IMG/VR virus record: IMGVR_UViG_3300042459_000392
Location: 1-49,180 of that record
DNA length: 49,180 nt
Strand: one strand, 5' to 3'
DNA from: a virus
Shown: piece by piece, positions 29,408 to 38,200 of the stretch
Layout: every line of letters begins with the position of its first letter
Numbering within the stretch: the stretch's first letter is position 1
Notes under the pieces: model-generated
Seen by the model: only the letters and a program-made list of their open reading frames with translations
Databases searched by the model: none
Told to the model about the DNA's origin: nothing
Program-made: the position numbers and the translations under genes

Positions 29408-30393
29408 GAATTATAATTATATTATTTTTTATTTGTAATATAGCTATAGGGCAAAACTTTACCTATTCAGGATTTATTTATAACTCTAATGGTACAGGAG
29501 CAATAAATGTTCCAATACAAATATATAAAAGAACCACTCCTACATTAACAGGATTTACATCTCAACAAAACTATAATGGACATTCTTATTATAGATCTAC
29601 AGGAAATGCGTTTTGGACAGATGCAAGACAAGCTTGTGCAAATATGGGGGGATATTTAGTAACAGTGACAAGTGCTGCTGAAAATAACTTTCTATTTGGA
29701 TTATGGCCTTCAGGATGGATAGGATTAACAGATGAAGTAGTAGAGGGACAATGGAGATGGGTTACAGGAGAACCCTACTCATATTCTTCTTGGAATCCTG
29801 GAGAACCTAATAACGCAGGGAATGAAGATTATGTTCAATTCGTTGGAGGAGGTAGATGGAACGACTTACCTAATGGTATAGCTCTTCCTTATGTAATTGA
29901 ATTTGATTATATTGTAACTTTTACTTCTTGGGTATTACATAAAACAATATACACAGATGCAACAGGTAGATACACTATTAATGAGACAAGTAACCCTGCT
30001 ACAGAATGGTATATTCAAATAAATGCCCCCACTCCTGTAACAACTTTATCTTTAACAGATATGCAAAATGTCTCAAATGTTATATTAGGTAGAACCGCTA
30101 GAAGAAGTTTACATTGGAATATGTATGATGTAAATGGAGATGGTAGGATAACTATATCTGACCAATACTATATTAATTTAAGAAGAACAGGAAGGGTTAA
30201 TAATTGGGTTACAATGACTGCTTCTAGGTTATTTACCACAACACAATATTCTTCTTTAAATACAGGAACTACAGATTTAAGAGCCACTATTCCTGGATTA
30301 AATTCTATTACAATTAATTCTCCTATATCAGGGACTACAAATGCAAACTATTATTTAATAGCCCCTGGATATAGAGGGCAAATAACTTATTAA
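29404..30393 (+). CDS. Exported C-type lectin with dockerin-like module (329 aa)
   Basis: ATGA overlap of 4 bases with the barrel gene. Signal peptide 1-16 (Gln at +1). A C-type lectin domain (about 55-168) carries WIGLTD (105-110), the EPN sugar-binding tripeptide (134-136) and WND (152-154); EPN predicts mannose-type calcium-dependent binding. The usual disulphide cysteines are almost absent (one Cys), so it is a cysteine-poor variant. The lectin sits inside a CarboxypepD-like domain (GTGAINVPIQIYK before it, DATGRYTINE after it). Residues 241-265 repeat the dockerin-like loop (DVNGDGRITISD) seen in the T9SS protein at 25234. Probably binds a glycan on a cell surface. Confidence 0.8.
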   Translation: MRIIIILFFICNIAIGQNFTYSGFIYNSNGTGAINVPIQIYKRTTPTLTGFTSQQNYNGHSYYRSTGNAFWTDARQACANMGGYLVTVTSAAENNFLFGLWPSGWIGLTDEVVEGQWRWVTGEPYSYSSWNPGEPNNAGNEDYVQFVGGGRWNDLPNGIALPYVIEFDYIVTFTSWVLHKTIYTDATGRYTINETSNPATEWYIQINAPTPVTTLSLTDMQNVSNVILGRTARRSLHWNMYDVNGDGRITISDQYYINLRRTGRVNNWVTMTASRLFTTTQYSSLNTGTTDLRATIPGLNSITINSPISGTTNANYYLIAPGYRGQITY

Positions 30394-30395
30394 CT

Positions 30396-30836
30396 ATGAG
30401 ATTTTTATTATTACTATTAGCAATTCCTTTTCTTTCCTACTCACAATGTGTAAAAATTCAAGAGATTAAGTCCTCTGTTGAGATAAAAGAATTAGGAAAT
30501 AGAGATGTAAAATTTGGGGTGAAACAAATGGCAGAAGATATGCTTTCTTCTAAGTTTTGTCTGTCAGATAGTGGAGAACAAATATTCATTGATATATTTT
30601 ATTTTGGTCTTCCTAAAAAAAGTTTAAGGATTATGGGTATAGAAGAATCTGTTCAAACGACAGAAATTGGCATTCAATTAAAATATAAAGGAAAGAAATA
30701 TGAAGAATATGGAGAGTCAGAGTCTGAGATTCATGCAGTTATGTTAGAACTTACAGATGGAATTCCTTTTTCTAAAATGACTGTCTCAACTTCTATAAAA
30801 AAAGCTCTAGAAAAAATTATAAAAAAGATGCCTTAA
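30396..30836 (+). CDS. Exported hypothetical protein of the surface cluster (146 aa)
   Basis: Signal peptide about 1-16 (cleavage after SYS, Gln at +1). The mature part is an alpha/beta protein with two long strands (IFIDIFYFGL, TEIGIQLKYKG) and a C-terminal basic helix. The layout is loosely like CsgG-type or LpoB-type periplasmic domains (compare the paralogous-looking 27445 product), but this is not certain. It is the last gene of the tightly overlapped run. Confidence 0.6.
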   Translation: MRFLLLLLAIPFLSYSQCVKIQEIKSSVEIKELGNRDVKFGVKQMAEDMLSSKFCLSDSGEQIFIDIFYFGLPKKSLRIMGIEESVQTTEIGIQLKYKGKKYEEYGESESEIHAVMLELTDGIPFSKMTVSTSIKKALEKIIKKMP

Positions 30837-30850
30837 TAAAAAAATTGTTG

Positions 30851-30858
30851 TATTTTTG
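30851..30858 (+). promoter_or_regulatory. -7 promoter element TATTTTTG
   Basis: TATTTTTGCA fits TAnnTTTG and lies only 4 bases before the ATG at 30863, so a transcript from here would be leaderless or nearly so. No TTG at the ideal distance. Confidence 0.4.
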
Positions 30859-30862
30859 CAAC

Positions 30863-31300
30863 ATGAAATTATTTATTTTCCTATTAATTTTTACTACATC
30901 TTCTTTTGGTCAAATAAAAATTGCTGATGTTGGTCCTAATTGGAAAAACAGAGTGGATTCTGCCTTAATCTTAATTAAGAAATACGATTCCCATAAATAC
31001 AATCTTTTATTAAAGCACTGTAAAAACATTGGATTTTCAAATCTAAAATTCTCCACCATAGAGGGAGATAACACTATTATACTTTCCACTTATGATGTAA
31101 GCGGAGGTAGCTTAAATAATATAGCATCAGCTATTGTTCACGAATCAGCACATTTATTTTTCTACAACTCTAATTTCTTTTCTACTGCATCCGAAGAAGA
31201 GAGAATTTGTTATAGATATGAGTTAGATTTTTTGCTTAAAATCCCTAATTGTGAAAAGTATTTAATCAACAATGCTTATAAAAATATATTTACCAATTAA
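30863..31300 (+). CDS. Secreted zincin-type metallopeptidase (145 aa)
   Basis: I chose ATG 30863, because it begins a clear signal peptide (MKLFIFLLIFTTSSFG, Gln at +1); the frame also opens at a TTG at 30845. The mature domain carries HESAH (HExxH zinc motif) in IVHESAHLFFYNS, with a downstream ASEEERICYRYELDFL helix that can give the third Glu ligand (gluzincin pattern). The compact size resembles minimal exported peptidases. It may trim a surface protein of the host or the phage's own exported proteins. Confidence 0.7.
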   Translation: MKLFIFLLIFTTSSFGQIKIADVGPNWKNRVDSALILIKKYDSHKYNLLLKHCKNIGFSNLKFSTIEGDNTIILSTYDVSGGSLNNIASAIVHESAHLFFYNSNFFSTASEEERICYRYELDFLLKIPNCEKYLINNAYKNIFTN

Positions 31301-31312
31301 AAAATTTATTTA

Positions 31313-31320
31313 TACTTTTG
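31313..31320 (+). promoter_or_regulatory. -7 promoter element TACTTTTG
   Basis: TACTTTTGCA fits TAnnTTTG and is 60 bases upstream of the reductase ATG at 31381. The -33 TTG is not evident. The leader between them contains TTATTAACTTTTAAAAAATTATC, an AT-rich A-tract leader typical of this genome. Confidence 0.5.
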
Positions 31321-31380
31321 CAACCCCTTTTTTACCCTGTAAAAAAATTATTATTAACTTTTAAAAAATTATCAAAAAAA

Positions 31381-33576
31381 ATGAATGGAAAAACAATAGC
31401 TAGTAAGCTGAAATTCAACGAGTCGTATGCAAAATTTATTAAGTCTGAGAATAGGCTTGAAACTTGGGAAGAGTCTGTAAGTGATGTAATGCAAATGCAC
31501 TACAATAAATTTTCAGGATTATTAAATTGGGCAGAAATAGAGCCTTATTTTAATATTGCTAAAAAAGCATATACAGCCCAAAGAATTTTAGCTTCTCAAA
31601 GAAATTTACAATTTAGAGAGAAAAGCATTATGAAGCATAATTGCAAATTGTACAATTGTTCAGTTACTTATGTAGATAGACAAGAGGTGTTTAAAGAAAT
31701 TATGTGGGTTCTACTAAATGGGGCAGGAGTTGGGTTTTCTGTTGAGTCAAGATTCATAAAAAAACTTCCACAAATTAGGAAGAGAGATAACAGTTCTCAC
31801 TTTGTACATGTAATTGAAGATTCTATTGAGGGATGGGCTATTGCAATAGATGTGCTGATGAACTCTTTTTTCATGGGTACCCAAAAAGTTTTATTTGACT
31901 TTTCAAACATTAGAGAAAAAGGAGCTCTTATAGCAGGAGAATTTATTGCTCCAGGCCCTGATGGTTTGAAAAAATCTTTGGAGTTAATAGAGAAACTATT
32001 AGAAGGCAAGACAATTAATAATGAGAGTGCATTGAGTTCCCTAGATTGTCATGATATTATTTGTATTTTATCAGATGCAGTTTTATCTGGAGGAGTTAGA
32101 AGAAGTGCTTTGATTTCTTTGTTTGACAAAGATGATGACTTAATGCTAAAATCTAAGACAGGTAGTTGGTGGATGGATACCCCTTGGAGAGCAAGAGCGA
32201 ATAACTCAGCTAAAATTCTTAAATCAGAACTTACAAAAGAAGAATTAGATGCTTATAAAGAATTTATTAAGCAATTCGGAGAGCCAGGAGTAGTATTAGT
32301 GGATGATATTGATATGATGGTGAATCCTTGTGTTGAAATTGGATTTAAACCAATAAATCCTTTTACAGGTAAATCTTGTTGGTCATTCTGCAATCTAAAT
32401 GAGATTATTGGATCACACTGCAAAACAGAGGAAGAATTCTACGATGCTTGTAAAGCTGCTGCTATCTTAGGAACATTTCAAGCTTCTTACACTGAGTTCG
32501 GATTCTTAGGAAAAGACACAGAAGAGATGGTTAGATGGGAAGCTTTATTAGGAGTTTCTATTACAGGAATTATGAACAATCCTGAAATATTATTAAATCC
32601 TGAAATCTTAACTAAAGGAGCAGGAATTGTTAAGGAAATAAATGCAGAGGTAGCTAAGTTGATAGGTATTAACCAAGCGGCAAGAACCACCTGCGTAAAA
32701 CCTTCTGGAAACGCTTCTGTATTAGCAAAAACCGCTAGTGGAATTCACCCTGCACATGCTCACAAGTATTTTAGAACTATTCAGCTAAACAAAGATACTC
32801 CTATGGCTAAGTTCTTAAACGAGTCTTACCCTGAGTTATTGGAAGAAGGTGTGTGGAGTCCTACTAATAGTGACTATGCTTGTTTTATTCCAATGGAAGA
32901 AACCCCAAACACTATTGTTAAGTCTCAAATAGATGAGATAGATTTCTTGAAGTCTGTGCAGCTAGTTTATAAATATTGGGTATTGCCTGGTACCAATAAA
33001 GAACTTGGATATAGTGAAACAATTACACATAACGTATCAAATACAGTGAGTGTATCAGATTGGGATAAAGCTTTTGATTACATCTTTGAGAATAAAGAAT
33101 ACTTCTGTGGCCTTTCTTTCCTCCCTAATTCAGGAGATAAAATATACAAGCAGGCACCATTTACAGAAGTTCTTACACAAGAGCAACTAATTAATAAATA
33201 TGGAGATGCTGCTTTGTTTGCCTCTGGATTAATTGTAGATGCATTGCATTGTTTTAATAATGATCTTTGGGATGTATGTTCTGCTGTAACTGACAAATCT
33301 TTTGCTTTGACAGGAGATAGAATCACTGTAATGGTGAAGAAAGACATTGTAAGCAGGATCAAAAAGTTTGCTAAAAACTATTTCAAAGGAGATTTATTTA
33401 AAGCTGCAGACTGTTTAAAAGACATTCACTTGTATCACAAATGGGTGAAAATAAATAGAATCCTAAAATATAAGCCTATCGACTTCTCTAAAATAGACTA
33501 CACAGAAAAATATCTCAATGCAGATGAATTAAGTGGGGCTGCTTGTAGTTCTGGACAATGTGAAATTAACTTTTAA
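31381..33576 (+). CDS. nrdJ: Adenosylcobalamin-dependent ribonucleotide reductase (class II, 731 aa)
   Basis: Reduces ribonucleotides to deoxyribonucleotides using a B12-derived radical, so it works with or without oxygen but needs cobalamin from the host. Start ATG 31381 (MNGKTIASKLKFNESYAKFI); the frame also opens at TTG 31318, but that would add 21 residues overlapping the promoter. N-terminal active-site Cys is C93 (YNCSVTYV) and GAGVGFS lies at 114-120. The thiyl Cys is C317 with E319 in NPCVEIG, and C337 lies in FCNL. The C-terminal redox pair is C722/C727 in ACSSGQCE. This is the monomeric RTPR type, close to the 739-residue Lactobacillus enzyme in length. Confidence 0.9.
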   Translation: MNGKTIASKLKFNESYAKFIKSENRLETWEESVSDVMQMHYNKFSGLLNWAEIEPYFNIAKKAYTAQRILASQRNLQFREKSIMKHNCKLYNCSVTYVDRQEVFKEIMWVLLNGAGVGFSVESRFIKKLPQIRKRDNSSHFVHVIEDSIEGWAIAIDVLMNSFFMGTQKVLFDFSNIREKGALIAGEFIAPGPDGLKKSLELIEKLLEGKTINNESALSSLDCHDIICILSDAVLSGGVRRSALISLFDKDDDLMLKSKTGSWWMDTPWRARANNSAKILKSELTKEELDAYKEFIKQFGEPGVVLVDDIDMMVNPCVEIGFKPINPFTGKSCWSFCNLNEIIGSHCKTEEEFYDACKAAAILGTFQASYTEFGFLGKDTEEMVRWEALLGVSITGIMNNPEILLNPEILTKGAGIVKEINAEVAKLIGINQAARTTCVKPSGNASVLAKTASGIHPAHAHKYFRTIQLNKDTPMAKFLNESYPELLEEGVWSPTNSDYACFIPMEETPNTIVKSQIDEIDFLKSVQLVYKYWVLPGTNKELGYSETITHNVSNTVSVSDWDKAFDYIFENKEYFCGLSFLPNSGDKIYKQAPFTEVLTQEQLINKYGDAALFASGLIVDALHCFNNDLWDVCSAVTDKSFALTGDRITVMVKKDIVSRIKKFAKNYFKGDLFKAADCLKDIHLYHKWVKINRILKYKPIDFSKIDYTEKYLNADELSGAACSSGQCEINF

Positions 33577-33587
33577 ATTTATAAAAT

Positions 33588-33821
33588 ATGAAAAATATAA
33601 TCCATGTAAATCAACATAATATAAAAGCTAACGCTAAAGGTGCCAATTTACCTGTTATTACTTGTAAAACCTATAAATCTAATAATTATGCTAATAATGT
33701 AAATATATTAGATAAAGAAGGTAATATTGTTGCTACAATAAAATATAGTAAGGATAAACCTTTATCTTGTGGGGCAAAAGTTTGGATTGAAACCCAAAAT
33801 GAAATACAAATTATTAGTTAA
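33588..33821 (+). CDS. Conserved small phage protein (77 aa)
   Basis: Begins MKNIIHVNQHNIKANAKGAN and ends KPLSCGAKVWIETQNEIQII. This layout (IHVNQH-x-IKANAK ... KPLSCGAKVWIET) is one I recall from several Bacteroidota phages, including crAss-like ones, but no function is established to my knowledge. It sits 11 bases after the reductase and is followed by a terminator. Confidence 0.65.
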   Translation: MKNIIHVNQHNIKANAKGANLPVITCKTYKSNNYANNVNILDKEGNIVATIKYSKDKPLSCGAKVWIETQNEIQIIS

Positions 33822-33842
33822 ACTATAATTATCTTATCTAAA

Positions 33843-33874
33843 ATAATCCTCACTACATTGTGAGGATTATTTTT
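33843..33874 (+). terminator. Strong intrinsic terminator
   Basis: ATAATCCTCAC (33843-33853) pairs perfectly with GTGAGGATTAT (33860-33870) around the 6-base loop TACATT, then four T. The 11-bp stem is among the clearest in the window and closes the reductase transcript. Confidence 0.85.
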
Positions 33875-33897
33875 ATGCTTTTAAAATAAAATATATA

Positions 33898-33905
33898 TAT
33901 CTTTG
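33898..33905 (+). promoter_or_regulatory. -7 promoter element TATCTTTG
   Basis: TATCTTTGCA fits TAnnTTTG exactly (identical to the element at 883-890) and lies 22 bases before the ATG at 33928, right after the terminator. The -33 TTG is imperfect. It probably restarts transcription for 33928-35190. Confidence 0.65.
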
Positions 33906-33927
33906 CATTAAATTAAGAAATTGTAAT

Positions 33928-34344
33928 ATGAAATTAACATTATTAGCTATAGTTGTTTTATTATTATTAAGTTTAATCTCAAAGGAAGATTGTCCTTGTA
34001 ATAGAGTGCATCACCCCAAAAGACTGGTAGTATTAGAATCATCTAAAACATTACAAGGTAGAGTTGAAAAAGTCGAGTCTGATATTGATGGTGACATACA
34101 TATAAGATTAAAGATAGGGGATGGCTCATTATTGGTAAAAAACAACTATAAAGATGAAAATGGATGTATGGTTGGGGAAATTGTATGTGCTGTACCATCA
34201 GTATTTCCAATCTGTTGGTTTTATAAAAATAAAATAACTATACCTAAAGAAGGTGATAGTATTGAAATAGAAGGACCTTATGTTTTTGATAAAACTCATG
34301 GTATTACAGAAATACACCCAATAATGAATTTAAAAATTAAATAA
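33928..34344 (+). CDS. Exported or membrane-anchored OB-fold-like protein (138 aa)
   Basis: A hydrophobic start (residues 1-18, LLAIVVLLLLSLI) may be a signal peptide or anchor, followed by CPC. The mature part has GRVEKVESDIDGDIHIRLKI ... GDSIEIEGPYVFDKTHGITEIHPI, an OB-fold-like five-strand pattern I recall from small secreted bacterial proteins (GxYVxDxxHGxxEIHP motif). Function unknown. Confidence 0.65.
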   Translation: MKLTLLAIVVLLLLSLISKEDCPCNRVHHPKRLVVLESSKTLQGRVEKVESDIDGDIHIRLKIGDGSLLVKNNYKDENGCMVGEIVCAVPSVFPICWFYKNKITIPKEGDSIEIEGPYVFDKTHGITEIHPIMNLKIK

Positions 34345-34354
34345 ATTAAACAAT

Positions 34355-34699
34355 ATGACATCACAAGAACAATTAGAATTATTAGAAAAATTAGACGCTA
34401 AAACTTTGAATATAATTAAGTTGAAAGCAAACGACTATGCATCAGAAGACGTACTTTCTAACTTTAAAATAGTGAGTAATGTTGTTAAAACTATGGGTGT
34501 AGATATTTCAGCCCCAGAAGGTTACGCTACACTAATGGTGGTATTAAAGTTTGTTAGAATTTGGAATCTAAAAAAAGAAGGAAAAAATATTATGAATGAA
34601 TCTCTATTAGATTCTTACGAAGACGCTATAAACTATCTTAAACTAGCATATTGCTGTGAAGTAGAAAACAATAACAGTAAGTATATTAAAGCTAATTAA
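34355..34699 (+). CDS. DUF1599 / nucleotide modification-associated domain protein (114 aa)
   Basis: Contains KANDYASEDVLSNFKIVSN, then RIWNLKKEGKNIMNESLLDSYEDAINYL, the pattern of DUF1599 (nucleotide modification-associated domain 1), a helical family often found in phages next to nucleotide-metabolism genes. The exact reaction is unknown to me. The position near the ribonucleotide reductase and dUTPase fits a role in the nucleotide pool. Confidence 0.75.
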   Translation: MTSQEQLELLEKLDAKTLNIIKLKANDYASEDVLSNFKIVSNVVKTMGVDISAPEGYATLMVVLKFVRIWNLKKEGKNIMNESLLDSYEDAINYLKLAYCCEVENNNSKYIKAN

Positions 34700-34700
34700 T

Positions 34701-34964
34701 TATGAGACTGATCCTAATAGTGTTAATGTAGGGTATGCGGAAGATTTAGACAGTAAGTGCTTTCATTTTATTGAACTAGATTGTGGTAACTTTTGTATCC
34801 AACCTAATAATTTACTAAGATGGCACAATGCAGACTTTATTAAGCCTTATGATAAAGAATCTCCTCCTAAGATTAAAATTAATAATCCAAGAATGTCTAG
34901 TGAGGATGTGGGTATGACTTATGCAAATAGTCCTTATTATATTTATAGGCCAGAAAATATTTAA
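34701..34964 (+). pseudogene. Start-less open frame, probable frameshifted gene remnant (about 87 aa)
   Basis: From 34701 a frame runs 87 codons to TAA 34962-34964 with normal-looking protein sequence (YETDPNSVNVGYAEDLDSKC ... YANSPYYIYRPENI). It has no ATG, GTG or TTG near its beginning; the ATG at 34702 is in the next frame and stops after nine codons. Shifting frame just after that ATG would fuse it to the long frame. A sequencing error, a recent frameshift, or a programmed shift could explain this. The region fills the only large gap between 34355 and 34969. Confidence 0.5.
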
Positions 34965-34968
34965 AATT

Positions 34969-35190
34969 ATGAAACAAGATTGGGTACAAGAGCTAGAGTC
35001 TCAAAGAATTTTTAAAGAAAAAACTAAATTACAAGCTGACGAATTTTATTGGAACGAAGGAAATTTGGTATTTACTGAACAATACCACCTTCGCAAGGGC
35101 AGATGCTGCAACAATTCATGCAAACATTGCCCTTTCAATGATCTATCTGAAGGAGATGAATATAGAGAAAGAAACTTTGATGAAGATTAA
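34969..35190 (+). CDS. DUF5522-like CC-C-HCP protein (73 aa)
   Basis: Start ATG 34969 (MKQDWVQELESQRIFKEKTK), which follows an A-rich leader; the frame also opens at 34921 inside the previous frame. Its second half, FTEQYHLRKGRCCNNSCKHC followed by PFNDL, matches the small DUF5522 family, with Cys spaced to bind a metal. Common in Bacteroidota hosts, so it may be a captured host gene. Last gene before the bidirectional terminator. Confidence 0.7.
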   Translation: MKQDWVQELESQRIFKEKTKLQADEFYWNEGNLVFTEQYHLRKGRCCNNSCKHCPFNDLSEGDEYRERNFDED

Positions 35191-35236
35191 ATTTATATAT
35201 ATGGAAATTATAATAGAAGATGAATTATGGTAAATA

Positions 35237-35266
35237 AAAAAGCCTCTCTTAACGGAGAGGCTTTTT
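35237..35266. terminator. Bidirectional intrinsic terminator
   Basis: AAAAAGCCTCTC (35237-35248) and GAGAGGCTTTTT (35255-35266) form a perfect 12-bp stem around TTAACG. T runs flank it on both strands (TTTTT forward, TTTTTT on the minus strand). It separates the converging (+) replication/nucleotide operon from the (-) giant genes and ends both. Confidence 0.9.
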
Positions 35267-35269
35267 ATA

Positions 35270-38200
35270 TTATTCTTGAGAAACTTTTATTTCTTCTTCT
35301 AAGTTTCTACCATAAGCTTTGTAGTAACCATTTCTCAACTTGTAAATCATATTTGCCAGTTCACCTTGAGGTATACCTAATTCATTATATTTATCTCTTC
35401 TTAATTCGCTACTTTGCATAGCGTCTCTAAGTCTATTTCCTATCAAGAAGTCTTTTACGGTTTCATCCAATACATTAACTTCCCTCGTAACATACCCCTC
35501 TTTATCATAGTAGTATTTTGTTTTCATCAAAGGAATTTCTCCCCCTGTTACATCCATTAATTTTTTACCATACTCTTGTGAAAATGGCACTACCCCTGTT
35601 AATTTATATAAGCCAACAGATCCAGACCAGTACATATTTTTAGCTAAATCATCTGCAGTACCTGCAATAGGGGAGGTTTTTCTTAAATCAAAGCCAATTG
35701 AGCCTTCGTTGGCTTTTATTCCCACTGGGTTAAAATTCCAAGAAAATCCAAGTCTTCCTTCTAAAAAAGGAACCCAAGTTCTCAAAAGTTCACTTGATAC
35801 AACTTCAGTTACAGAAGCCATGTATGTAGCAACTTCTTCCTCCTCTAGAGGCGGGTAGACAAATTTCAATGCAGCCTTTAAAAGAAGAAACATAGCTAAA
35901 ATGCTCGCCACTTTTTTATAGTTATCTGCTTCATATTGATTCAATCTCTGTTGCTTATTGGCTTCTATCAATAATTCTTTAAAGATTTCTTCTTTAGTTT
36001 TACCCTTAAATCCTGCATAATAAGCTGGGCCTTCTTTTCTCTCTCCCCCTTGAGCTACAATTGCATCTTGTTCTTCTGCAAATTTTATTGCTTTTTCTTG
36101 TGATTCTGCAGCTTCTAATAAAGATTGTGTAACTATATTTTTATTTTTTGAGAAATATAAAAATACATTTGATAATACTCCCAAGTCTTCTAACAATCCT
36201 TTTGTTTTAATATTATTTAGTCTCATAATATTATTGACACTATCAGGGGATAATTTATCTTTAAATCTATTGCCCACACCTCTTCCTAACACTTTAGCTA
36301 GTGTAATTATAAATCCTTCTTCACTACCTTCTAAGTTTGGATTATTTTTCTTTCTCCCGAGTGCTGTATATGCTCCAGGTAATACATAATTCTGATACAT
36401 AAACAAAGCGGTACCAATGGCAGTAGTGGATATTCTAGGTTTTAACAATATATTATAAACACCCTGAGACCTTTGTCTAAAATAATCTATGTTTTGGAGT
36501 AGGGTTCTATTAAGGTAGAAATCTATTTCTAAAGGCACTAAAGCCTCTTTCTGCAAATTTTTAGGTACAATTGCCCTTAGATTGATGTCTTTTACATACC
36601 CAGGATCTAATTGTAGGTCTTCTGCTTTTTGTATTTCATTAATATTATTGAAATATATTTTCTTAGCAACCTTGTCATCAAAGGAAAGCCTTCCATCTTT
36701 TATGGTTAGATGCTTAATAATGTCAATTTTTTTACCATTCTCATCTATTAGTTTTGTGTCTCTTAAAAATTTATATACAAGAACACTACTAATAAAAGAC
36801 TCTCCTAACTCACTTACTATTTTTCCGTTATTCAGCCTTAATTTTTGTACCAATGAAGAATCAGAATAATCAAAGTCAACAATGCCCCCAAAACTACTTG
36901 ATCTCAAATGTTTTTTAATCATTTGAATTTTATTTTGCTCAAGAGCTACCCGTGAATTCTTCCCTTTTGCTAATAAAAGCATATTAAGAGAGTATATTGT
37001 AGCATCTTTTATAGCAGGCATAGTGGCTAATAACCCACCATTTGCTGAAATCATACTAATACCTGTAAGAATATTCTTTACACCCGTATTAATATTACCA
37101 GTCAATTGGTTGAAACCTGTTTGAGCTGCCAGCACTCTAATAAATTTCATTGCAAAAGAATTTGGATATATTTTATTATACCAATATCTATCAATGTAAA
37201 TAGCCTCTAAATAATCGTCTCCAATAATATTTCCTTCTTTATCCTCTCTTTTTCTATATAAATCATTCATAGCTCTTATAGCTCCTTCATACATAGATTT
37301 ATTTTCATACTCTTTATTGGCGTATATGAAAGATTTAAAATTATCTAAGTATTGGGTGGAACGTAACGCTGGTTCAATATATTCTGTATATTTTCTAGGA
37401 ATAACGTCTATTTTGTTTTTCTTATTAGCTTGTTTTGCATCTACAGCACGAAAAATCTTATGAAACATATTCTTTAGCCAAAGGTCTACCCTTTTACTTA
37501 TCACAGATTCTGACTTTTCAGGGTCTCCTGTACTAATAATATTATCGTCTTTGTTCAGCTCAAACTGTAGAGCTTTGTTATAAACCCCTAATGACTTAGC
37601 TAAAGCAACTGCCATTCTCTTCAAACCTTTAACATCATTTATTCTACCACGAGTATCTACATATATTGATATAAATTTAACAACTTGATTTGCTATTCTA
37701 TTGTAGAAAAAATATGAAAAAATCATAGAAGATACTCCTAGTGTCAAAGGATTTACTAATCCTGCCGCTATTCCAAATAGCATTGGAGTGTTTGCCACTC
37801 CTGCAAAAGGAATTACTACTTGAGTAATTATTTTAGCTACATCAAAATTTACTCCAAAAATATTTATAAATCTTTTGTCACCAAACATTTGTAAATACTC
37901 AGAGTCTTTTTTAGACCCTTTAGGTAAAGAATTAGAAGGAAGGTTATTTTGTTTATTCCATTTTTTAATGTAGTTAACCATGTCCATCTTTGCCACAGCT
38001 AGAGCATCTCCTTTTGCAGCCTTCTCTTCTATGTCTAAGTACTCTTTGTTGGCGTATTCTTTAGCATCAGGGTGAGAGTCGGATAATTCAAACAAAAATT
38101 CATCCCCCCATACATCTATGTTTATCTTATCAGGATAAAAATTTCCATCAGTATCTGTAGCATACCCTATTTTATACTTATATTTATTTAGAAGTCCTTC

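Noticed and set aside
25234-30836. Diversity-generating retroelement linked to the C-type lectin
   Set aside because: No reverse transcriptase gene or template/variable repeat pair was seen in the window, and the lectin is internal rather than C-terminal.
36582-36869. Plus-strand ORFs inside the giant minus-strand genes (for example 36582-36869, 46708-47034, 48100-48438)
   Set aside because: They lie fully inside strong coding frames on the other strand, are Ser/Phe/Leu-rich in the manner of antisense shadows, and lack A-rich leaders.
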